NCBI RefSeq assembly: GCF_000003605.2
Contig: NW_003124894.1
Span: forward strand, 801,054 to 845,775
Direction of reading: 5' to 3'
Source of the DNA: Saccoglossus kowalevskii
Taxonomy: Eukaryota > Hemichordata > Enteropneusta > Harrimaniidae
DNA length: 44,722 nucleotides
Shown here: in pieces, positions 11,223-22,200 of the stretch
How the letters are laid out: each line of letters opens with the position of its first letter
Numbering within the stretch: the first letter of the stretch is position 1
The notes under the pieces: model-generated
Told to the model about the DNA's origin: nothing
The model's input: the letters and a program-made list of their open reading frames with translations, nothing else
Databases searched by the model: none
Position numbers and translations under genes: made by a program

Positions 11223-12395
11223 GGCTACACCGATTTAATTTTATGGATGACATCCGCGCGCGCATTAGTTTTCGCCTGTTCTCAAAAAAAGAAGAAAAAA
11301 AATTCTCCGACGACGAGTCTCCACAGATCGGTTTTCTGTCCGGAACTTGCCGACTCATATTGTCGCAAAACGCCGACTTATTGTAAAACTCGTTTTGGAC
11401 TACCTCAAAACCAAACTCCGCACAGTTAGATGCGCGTTACGTAAAGCGCAAAGACCTATGGAAAAGAGATTGCCTCAAAACGTGCAAATTTTGCCATAAA
11501 TGATCCAACATGGCGACCACACCACCAAAATATGTAAGCATACAAGTTCAGAGGTGAAACGGAGGGATTGTTGTAGACTGGTACGCAATTGACGTTGGCC
11601 AGGGAGACGTTTACACAGCTATACGAGAGGTAGTAGCGACAAGCGAGTTTCGCCCAGACAACTTTGAGAACATATTGTCCAGAGTGGCTGTCCCGCGTTT
11701 CTTCTGCAATGATGAGAGAAATGGGAGAAGAGTGGAGGTGTATGGTGGCCTAAAAGTCGGTCAGGCGACAAATCAGTTCAGTTGCTTTGTCCGCATTGAA
11801 GTCGACAAAACTGCAATGAAAGCAGCAGAAGCTCCTTGGCCGAAGTCCCCTTACGGGGTGACGTTGGTGTTTTTTTTTTTCAATTTTTTCAATATCGAGC
11901 CTCTTATAATTTGTTACATAGTTGAAGTAGTTCTAGAGCATTTGTGTCTACACTTAGTCTATCTGAAGTGTCACTTTAAAAGCTGTAATTTGAATGTCAA
12001 AGAAGTTAATTTCCAGGTTCCTGTTGACAAACTTATTGTTCATTTTTAATTAATTATTTTTTTCAATACAAGTAAGTTTTTCTTTATTATTGAGTTGATG
12101 TGTATGCCTTTGGCAAAGCTAACATCTGCCTTATCTTCTTGCCTTTTCAAAATCAAAGGTGATGATACCTGTGACAGTAATACAGTACGAAATGTGTACA
12201 TCAACATGTGCCTCCTACAAATAAAGATTTGTTGTTTTTTGATACACTGTGGTTAAATTCGTAATAATAGCTCCGTAATTCTGTTGATTTAGCAGCATTT
12301 TTTTTTTTTTGGCCGATTTTTTTTTTTCCCCGCCCTCTCGCATTAGTTTTTGGGTCTTCAGAGGATGTCATCCATAAAATTAAATCAGTGTGGCC
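11223..12395. mobile_element. PIF/Harbinger-like non-autonomous element
   Basis: A 1173-bp element has 33-bp terminal inverted repeats with two mismatches (11223-11255 and 12363-12395). They begin GGCTACACC and GGCCACACT and share GATTTAATTTTATGGATGAC then ATCC. It is flanked by TAA on both sides (11220-11222 and 12396-12398). A TWA target duplication with GG-start ends fits PIF/Harbinger; other TIR superfamilies with short duplications remain possible. No transposase is visible. The interior is richer in CpG than the flanks and holds a coding-like segment. Confidence 0.8.
11510..11870 (+). pseudogene. Coding-like segment carried by the Harbinger-like element
   Basis: An ATG at 11510 in good context (AACATGGCG) opens MATTPPKYVSIQVQR, followed by a TGA at 11555-11557. 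The same frame then continues with protein-like composition: GGIVVDWYAIDVGQGDVYTA, VATSEFRPDNFENILSRVAV, PRFFCNDERNGRRVEVYGGL, KVGQATNQFSCFVRIEVDKT and AAEAPWPKSPYGV. Beyond about 11870 the frame becomes low-complexity (poly-T). I do not recognise the family, and it is not a Harbinger transposase or Myb-like protein. It could be a host first exon captured by the transposon, or an element-specific protein. Lying wholly between the inverted repeats, it was probably carried in with the element. Confidence 0.55.
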
Positions 12396-13196
12396 TAAGA
12401 TGAAAATTCTTTGAAATGAGGAAAAAAAAAATAGAAAAAAAAATTGACAAACTGAGTAGGTGATTACTTCTTGTGTACCAAAACTAATTGTTGCAAGTCA
12501 TCATGAGCAGATGTCTTTTAATTTTCCCTACGTTTTTAAAAAAAAACAAACCATCACATCTGTTTATCAATCACGATTTGCTACTAAAATATAAATGAGT
12601 ACATCATCTGTGTTTAAACACAAAGTCATTAACAAGGATATTGTCATTCAAACCAATAGCCCATCCAATTACCCATGATTGCAGGAAAACTAGTTCCTCA
12701 TTATCTGCACTCCCCCATTGTTCATTGTTATAGTTTCTCAATTGATGTCACTAGTTGCTAGGGAACTATATGGAGGATAAAGGATCATTTAGATCTTGTG
12801 CAATAAAGATACGGTATAGCACACTCACACTGTGTACTGCCTGCATGCTGTATACTCTGGTGCCATATTTTACATTGATGCTATAGTCGGTGTTTTTATA
12901 TTGACTGATATATAAGGCGCCCATCATGCTGTTCTCACTCAGTCTCGTATTTTGGGATTATGATTCAGGTGCAGTATCTACATCGCATCTTACAGTAGAT
13001 GTACTGGGTATATCTAAAATTTGACAGTATGCTGTTAATTAACTATCGACCTGTTGCTTTTTTATCTCAAGAATAGTTAATTGACTACTACCGGTACCAG
13101 AAAGATCGGGACAAAGGAATTCATCAGCTCTTGCTGTGATTCTCTTCAATATTTATATTGTACTTTCTGATGAATACATTTTTTTATTATTTTTAG
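12396..13196. other. No gene seen
   Basis: AT-rich sequence leading to the acceptor of the first visible ST7 exon. No upstream ST7 exon, promoter or repeat structure was recognised. Confidence 0.5.
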
Positions 13197-13279
13197 TGGC
13201 TATGTTCCTGAATACTTTAACACCTAAGTTTTATGTTGCGCTAACTGGCACGTCATCTCTAATATCAGGATTGATATTG
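13197..13279 (+). CDS. ST7: ST7 exon (first visible)
   Basis: Acceptor TTTTTAG at 13196 and donor GTAAGT at 13280. It starts with two bases completing a split codon and reads [20 protein letters not shown] then LISGLIL, matching the vertebrate segment after the first membrane helix. The upstream partner exon must end in phase 1 and was not found. Confidence 0.93.
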
Positions 13280-16200
13280 GTAAGTAAACGGATATTTCAT
13301 ATTTGAGAATACAATGTTTGTAGCGCCTTTCCTACATGTTTAGCAAATATTACGTTGAGGTCACAGCTTAATCGGACTCGTCATTTGAAGCTTGTTTCTG
13401 CTTTCTCGCCTATCTTTCCAAGAGGAAATGAAATGAAATTATCTCTTCCTGTAGCAATTAACTCCTTACATATGAATTTTCACAATTTTAGATTAGCCTG
13501 TCGATATATTTCTCAAACTAGTAGTTGGCCTGATCAATTTTTTTTTGTTTTGCTTTTTTTGTCTTTCTTAAAATTTGATGTACCGTTATAATTTTTCAAT
13601 TATTCGCCATTTCCGGATTATTAATATTTTAGTGAAGTGTAATGAACCTAGCTAATACTGCCAAGGAAGAGTGAATTTGGATGTGTTTTCAGTATTGATG
13701 TGCAGCTGTGTAGATAAATTGGGAGCTCAGCTGTCTTGTTCGCACTCCAGTTTATTACTACTATTCATATTGGATTCTTTCATCTGCCAATTTAGTAGTT
13801 TATAAGATTATTATGAAAAATGAGATGAAGTTATTGCAGTTAAGCATGGGGACTGCTATTCATGCCTGGCTTTTAGAAATGATACTTTCAATCACAAAGA
13901 CATGTGTAATAGAAGCGAACACAAAATTATGCACTGTTTTATTTTAAGGAAATAAATTGAATTATGTGGGACTGTAAGTGATTTCAATATCAATAACTCG
14001 CCACACCTTACCTAACATTTCATAACCAATGAGAACTATTTCTAAAGATGCAATCAATTTATTATTATATAATTATCTACATTAATTTGTAAAATCTGAT
14101 TTCAGTTTCATTAAAATTATTGGTGTGTTAATGTGATCTGTGTTTTTTTTAAATTACTTAGTACTCTGTTTTGTATATCTGAATATTTTATTTCCTCTGT
14201 TAGAATTGCATCTCCATGGCTGGAAATGTTTGTTTTGTGCTGTATTGGATTTTGTTGTTGTGCTTTGAACTTCCCCATTTACAAAATAAACTTGCCCAAT
14301 TTATTCCATATTTCTCTAAACTTTTGATCTTGCATGTAGCGCTGAGAAATTATGTGTACTTGGTCTGAATTTAACAACGATTTTGCATTTGGTCTGACTA
14401 GTGAAATTTGTCTTGAGAAATTAAAGTAATATGTGCTTCTAATATAAACCAATGCGCAGTTGAGATTTGGTCGTTGATAGACCAAGCATAGCTGATAATC
14501 CTTGACCGTTCAATGTTCCGCTCTTGCATGCAAATTAAGAAAGTGTACCGGTAATTGGTTTCCTGTCTGGTGTTTACTGGAGTGAACGTAATTATCCATG
14601 GCATATTGAGGCTGAAATGTATCTTTCTATTACTTTTCAGATATTTGAGTGGTGGTACTTTCGTAAATATGGCACATCGTTTATTGAGCAGGTATCTTTG
14701 AATCATCTCTCTCCATGGCTAGGTGGTAATGACACTAATAGCAGTGCTAACGGGAACGCTAACAACACACCACAGCNNNNNNNNNNNNNNNNNNNNNNNN
14801 NNNNNNNNNNNNNNNNNNNNNNNNNNNNNNNNNNNNNNNNNNNNNNNNNNNNNNNNNNNNNNNNNNNNNNNNNNNNNNNNNNNNNNNNNNNNNNNNNNNN
14901 NNNNNNNNNNNNNNNNNNNNNNNNNNNNNNNNNNNNNNNNNNNNNNNNNNNNNNNNNNNNNNNNNNNNNNNNNNNNNNNNNNNNNNNNNNNNNNNNNNNN
15001 NNNNNNNNNNNNNNNNNNNNNNNNNNNNNNNNNNNNNNNNNNNNNNNNNNNNNNNNNNNNNNNNNNNNNNNNNNNNNNNNNNNNNNNNNNNNNNNNNNNN
15101 NNNNNNNNNNNNNNNNNNNNNNNNNNNNNNNNNNNNNNNNNNNNNNNNNNNNNNNNNNNNNNNNTGACTTCGACTGTGTTCCAACAGACTCAAATGTTTT
15201 TAATTTCGTAAATTCTGGTGGCACGTAATTATTATTGTAATAAAATGTGCATATTTTTTGTGATCATTTCTGTTTCTTCATTGTGAAAATCAATGACGAC
15301 TCAACTAATTTCGTAATTTGATTTCCCTCAAAGACGTAATCTGTTACTTGATGAATCAAATTTTTCATTTGCACTCTTTTTCGAGGGGGGTGCTCGAGTA
15401 AGCGCCCACCCCTAAAAAATCATGATTTTCTGAGTTGAGGCCCCTGGGCGCTAACGCGGTCGAGTACGGTAATATCAGTGTGTGATCCACAGCTTTCTCT
15501 TTTTTTCCACACGCAAGTCATCTCTTGTGTACGTTTTAAAACCATTGTGTTGAAAACTACAAGATGTCTCATAAAATGTCACGTAATAAGTAATGTGAAT
15601 TCAATATAACGAGCATATTTCCAGTTCATTTTGAGTCTGGTGTGTGTGTGTCTGCATCAATGTGAGCTGTAATAACCATGGATTAATTCATCTTCTGGTG
15701 TTTAGTGTACACAGTATGAAACTGATCTTATCCTGTCTCAGAAGTGATTCATTTATATAATATTAATTTATCCAATAAGTGTAAGGTCTTGATAAATAAC
15801 AACCTCTACATAAATAATATGTATAGGTTTTTTGAGATACATGCATCCAAAATTTGGTGTTTTTTTCAGTTGTTTTTTTATTGTAAATGAAACATTACTG
15901 ATGTTAATTAAGCATTGAAAATTGACAGTTAGCATGTAACCATGGAAACACAATGACTTTCACATTTTCCATGCTGATAAATGGATATGTACCCATCCTA
16001 ATTTGATCAATTTTCAGGTTAAATGTATTACACATAAATGCACCTACATGTATTCATTTCGAGTGTAATTTTGATTGTAATCAGTAGACATTGTGCTCTA
16101 GAACAGGATAAGTATCATTTTTGTTTAAGTATGAACAACAAATTCTAATACGCGTACCATATTTGCTCTATTAGTAATGCATGCGTTTTAGTGTACTGTT

Positions 16201-19200
16201 AAATAATTTTAGCTGGAATTGTTGTTGTTGAATGTTGAATGTAAAATATAGTAAAAATGGTATATTTGCTGGATTTTATTTTCACTGAATTATTCCTTCA
16301 GCGAAAATAGCGAAAATTAATTCCAAGCAAAAATAAAGTATTCTATGTAGTAAATGACAGTATGTTTATGGTCAAAATAATAATACAGGGCACAAAATGA
16401 AACAATATTCTCAGTAGCCTGACTGGGCCATATTGGAAAGTTGGTAATCCATTATCATATTGGTGAGTAATTTTTGGCAATAAGTTGACATATTGGGTAG
16501 TCTGATGGCATATTTGGTAGTCTGATGTCAGGTTGGGTAGTCTGATGTCATATTGGGTAGTCTGTTGTCATATTGGGTAGTCTGTTGTCATATTGGGTAG
16601 TCTTTTGGCATATTTGGTAGTCTGATGGCATATTTGGTAGTCTGATGTCATATTGGGTAGTCTGTTGTCATATTGGGCAGTCTGTTGTCATATTGGGTAG
16701 TCTGATGGCATATTGGGTAGTCCTCTGTCGTATTGGGCAGTCCTCTGTCGTATTGGCTACTCTGTTGTCATATTGGGCAGTCCACTGTCGTATTGGGCAG
16801 TCCGCTGTCGTATTGGGTAATACGTTGTCACATGGGTAGTCCGTTCTCATATTGGGTAGTCCGTTCTCATATTGGTCAGATTAGTATCTGTAACAAAACA
16901 TTTCTAGAAGTTTTCTTAAGCTACAAATTTTGAAAAATAGTAGGTAGTCCTGGATCAAGAGATAGTAGTCTGTGCGCTTTGAGCTGCTCTTAAGTTCGTG
17001 CCCTCGTCTAGTGTACCATGCATGCAATTTTCGATTTCGTGTGCTTCTATTGGAGATGTTTAACTAGAGCAATTACAATATTGTATTACTTATTAGGCTA
17101 ACCTTTTCTGTATTGACAGTTTTTTTTTCAGTATGGCATAATAAATAAATATTGTATGTAATGGAATAAAATAAAACAAAACTATAGTAGTTTAGGTTTA
17201 TGCTTGGTTCATCCATCAAAGCATTCAAATTCTAAACCTAGGTTCAATTTCAAAATGATTCCAATTTTGAAATACCGGTAGTTTGTAATGTCGTGTAATA
17301 CCAGAGGAGTGTTATCAGAATGTTTTCTCAGTTGTTTCCTGTTAATAGCTTGAAAGACTGAGATGACTGTGCAGACTTGTACCAATCTGTATGTCTGGTC
17401 AGTAATGAATTGACTAATAGGGCAGTGTTTTCAGGCATGAAATCTATCAGGATACTCCAGTACTGTATATCACTTTAAAATAAAATGAGATGTCTGTAGT
17501 GCTGGTAATGGTCTGTATAACCTTCAATGAGGTGCTTAATGAGTGAAAAACTTATTGAGCTTATTCTTAGGGGCAGACATCCGGGCATTTTCACCACCTG
17601 GCAACCATCACAGTGAAAACAAAGCCCGAAAACTCTTAGAAAACTGAGCTAGTTGTTGACTCGCCTGAACAGTGAACAAGATTACCCCTAAATTTGCAAC
17701 ATATATAAATTTGGTTGTTCAGGATTACTTCAAAGTTGAATTTGTGCTGTCTCCTCGACTTTAGATGATTTCATCGGCTCTTTGACTCACGTTCCACAGC
17801 AGCTCACACAGACCTCATTAAAATACATGGTACAGTGGTGAACATCTAAGCAACATAGAATGTTATGTAAGTAGCTCAGCTTGCAAAAATATGTAACATA
17901 TAGGAAGCCAACTTGATGGTTATTATGTGTTCATTCCATCAGGATACCATAAATGAAAAGATAATGGATCTCCAGACAACTTTCTATGATACAGGAGTTT
18001 TTAAAAGTTAAATTATTTCTTCACATTTCAATATTTTGCACGGTGACATGAATTGGTGATAAAATTCTCAATATTGCTTAAAAATGTTTTTAAAATAAAA
18101 CAACTTGATATGCAAGTACCTTAAATGGTTCTTTCTCAGATTTGTTCATTTCATTTCATGTCAAAATCTCAAATTCTCTATTTTTGATGAATATTTTTGT
18201 CATTTTTGGTAAAAAGTGATATTTTCAATTTCTTGTTGAAAACCGCAAGTCCAATTGCTTTTATATTACATATATAGGTACTACATATGGACCTCTTTCA
18301 GATTTGTTAATTTTGTGGTAATATCTTCAATTATCTAATTTTGATGATTATTTTTGTCATTTTTGGTGAAAAGTGATATTTTCGACTTCTTGTTGAAAAC
18401 CGCAAGTCCGATTGCTGTTTTATTACATATATGGGTACTACATGTGGACCTCTTTCAGATTTGTTAATTTCGTGGTGATATCTTCAATTATCTAATTTTG
18501 ATGATTATTTTTGTCATTTTTGGTCAAAAGTCCGATTGCTGTTTTATTACATATATGGGTACTACATGTGGACCTCTTTCAGATTTGTTAATTTCGTGGT
18601 GATATCTTCAATTATCTAATTTTGATGATTATTTTTGTCATTTTTGGTCAAAAGTCCGATTGCTGTTTTATTACATATATGGGTACTACATGTGGACCTC
18701 TTTCAGATTTGTTAATTTCGTGGTGATATCTTCAATTATCTGATTTTGATGATTATTTTTGTCATTTTTGGTGAAAAGTGATATTTTCGACTTCTTGTTG
18801 AAAACCGCAAGTCCGATTGCTGTTTTATTACATATATGGGTACTACACATGTGGACCTCTTTCAGATTTGTTAATTTCGTGGTGATATCTTCAATTATCT
18901 AATTTTGATGATTATTTTTGTTATTTTTGGTCAAAAGTGATATTTTTGAATTCTTGTTAAAACAGCAAGTCCCATTGCTTTGATACTATACATATTGTTC
19001 ATTTTCTAATGATATCTTCTGTTCTTTAATTGAAATGTGCATTGCTAACAGCGGAGCTATCTCAGCCTACTGGCTGCTTGTTTAATACATACAATGAGAA
19101 GTTATCACCCACAATGCATTGCGTGTATGTGCAGTGAATTGCTCAGTAGTGACAAAATTTGAATTCAACTCAAAGTACCCCAAAAATGAATAATTGATAT

Positions 19201-22200
19201 TGGTACATTGTATCAGCTTGTGTGTGCAGAACCTATGTCGCTGTTTTTATTTGTGTACTTGTATCTTGAATGATTTCACTTTAGTTAATAAGATTTGTGC
19301 ATCTCGTATAATACCTTGGAAACAGGATAAAGTGTGCTATCCCCAAGAGGGAAAACCTATGGTCCTTAGAAGGTCTGAATGATGCATTATTGTATTATGT
19401 GTCACTTTTCACAAAAACACACTTTTTGATTTGGTTTGCAAATTAGCTTCATATTACTCAATATATTAGAATAACTGGTATTAAAACAAATGTCATCTGA
19501 CTAAGATGTAAGCGGTTTTCAGATTATACTCAAAATGCTGTATACTAATAGAGGTATGCAAATGTACGGGAAAACAGCCATTGCGAGCGTCGCTGTGAGT
19601 TTGCAATGGCGAAAAAACAGGTGATTGCGAATTTGCAATGGCAAAAAAAGTGACGACTGAGAGTTCACAGGAACACATAAAACAAATAGCTTATTTATAT
19701 TGTTGAGCATTGCTGCGGTGGAAGATAGAAAACAGTTTTGAAACATTGTGTGAACCATCAAAGGTATGCCGACAGTCAACCAATGGTAGATGTGGACTCA
19801 CTCAACCCTGCTGTTACAATGTACTAAACATGAAGTGGAGAGATTTGACACAGGATAATAAAAGTCAAACTCTCTCGCAAGGACGTTTCATTTGGTGAAT
19901 TATTTGAGGAAAAATTGTTGTGACTGGATGTAATTCACAGCGTTTCGCAGAGCATTCCAAGTAATCATAGTTCTAATGACAAAACGACCCAGAACGTGAC
20001 ATGCAGGTTGCACACAGCGCTACGTTTCACCGGCAAACTACTCTGCAATCTGAAGCATTACAAATATAAAAACCTGGGCGTTATTTTATTTTTGTTAGAA
20101 ATAAATAATTTGTACATATTTCCCAGATAACAAGATACTCTATACTAATAGAGCAAATATGGTGGTCAGTTAATTAATCATTTTATCAATCTCATAAAGT
20201 TTTTTTTTTTTTATGATTACAGAGTGTAAAGTGTGGAGAAATCCTCTGAATTTACTCCGTGGTTCTGAGTATAACAGATTTACGTGGGTGACGGGCAAAG
20301 ATCCGCTGACGTTCTATGATATGAACTTATCAGCGCAGGATCACCAGACTTTTTTCACTTGTGATACAGATCAAGGCAGACCTGCAGATGAAAGTAAGCA
20401 GTGAGGTTTGATTGGTTCTAGCTTTGTATATAATGTGAATATTTGGTGTAAGTAGGTGTGATTTGATAAACGTTAGGTTTAGTTCATCCTGATGGTGATC
20501 CAGAGTGAACTTTATTGCCTGTTGTTCCCTGTTACTGGTTAGAATTGATGATGTCTGCATGAAAAGACCTGTGTTATTACCCAGGTTGAATATGAACCAA
20601 ATACACTTATGGGTTTTTTGATTTCAATCAAAAAGTAAAGTAATACCAAACACTACCTGTATGAGGCTATCCTGCGGCAAGCCTCTGTTTATTTTTCTGT
20701 GTATAAAAACATGATTTCAAGGTGTTTAAAAATGAACTAAATATTTTCCCTAAAATATTGTTTGAAAAAAAATATTTCTATCAATTTCAGTTTTTATAAA
20801 TATTGTTAAAAGATTTTGCAATGTTATGTAAATTATACTTATGGTGGAACCTGTATATAATTGACGCAATGGGAATTAAACAAAATGGTTTGTCTTGTGG
20901 TGATGTTTTTTTTTTAATATAGAAGATATTTATATAAAGCCAAGGTTTTAAAAAAGGACCTGGAAAAATGTGTTTATGCATAGGTCGATTGAGATTTAGA
21001 TTTCACTGTCTAACATTTAAATTAAACAATATTCTAATTTCTTCCAAAGTTATGCAGAGAGCGTGGAGAGAAAGGAATCCCCAGCTAAGACTCACAAAAG
21101 CACATGAAGCTCTAGATAAAAGCTCAGAGTAAGTAGCCTTAATTTTTATGTCAAATGATGGAAAACCACTAAGTTTTCGTGGCTAGAAATTCAGGAAATT
21201 TGATTTTTTAAAGGCTTTCACAAGGATGAAATTGTGAAAGTCACTGTGACCTTTTAAAGACCTTGGTGAAAAATTCACTGTAATCTCCTTCTGTTGAAGT
21301 GAAATATTCACTGCTCTGAAATGTAATTTTCCCTGCCCTGTGAAATTTGCATCTCTTGCAAAATTGAAGAGGTTTCAGTGCACTTGTGTATTAAATAACC
21401 CTGCAGAAATAGGTATGAGTATAATGCAGTCATGTATTTTATATGATGGCTGTTTGCATTCAGGCATGACCTTTTCTCCTTCACTGTAACACAATATTCC
21501 TTGTTGTCAGTGAATTTCACTCCATTGGAAATAATTACCTAATAGTCTCTTTTACTATTCAGTCTGTCTGACATTCCTGTACTGTTCCACTTTAACCCTC
21601 GCATTCATGATTGCCTATAGTACTCTGCTACAGTTAGGCCAATCAAGCTGATGGATAATTTTTCTATCTGTGCAGTTCAGTCTCCAAGTGATTATTTTGT
21701 TTTTGTAATTTTGTGTGAAACTGCTAATGATAAATGGTGCATGTATGCATGTTTGGTCTGGTGTATTATTTTGTGATCTGATAAAATATAGCTGACTGGT
21801 GGGCATTGTGATCTGATGCAATATAGCTGACTGGTGGGCATTGTGATCTGATAAAATATAGCTGACTGGTGGGCATTGTGATCTGAGGCAGTATAGCTGA
21901 CTGGTGGGCATTGTGATCTGATGCAATATAGCTGACTGGTGGGCATTGTGATCTGATGCAATATAGCTGACTGGTGGGCATTGTGATCTGATGCAATATA
22001 GCTGACTGGTGGGCATTGTGATCTGATAAAATATAGCTGACTGGTGGGCATTGTGATCTGATGCAGTATAGCTGACTGGTGGGCATTGTGATCTGATGCA
22101 ATATAGCTGACTGGTGGGCATTGTGATCTGTTAAAATATAGCTGACTGGTGGGCATTGTGATCTGATGCAATATAGCTGACTGGTGGGCATTGTGATCTG

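Noticed and set aside
14617-15228. Long ORFs on both strands across the run of N
   Set aside because: Only the first part (to 14776) is ST7 coding; the rest is unknown sequence read as open.
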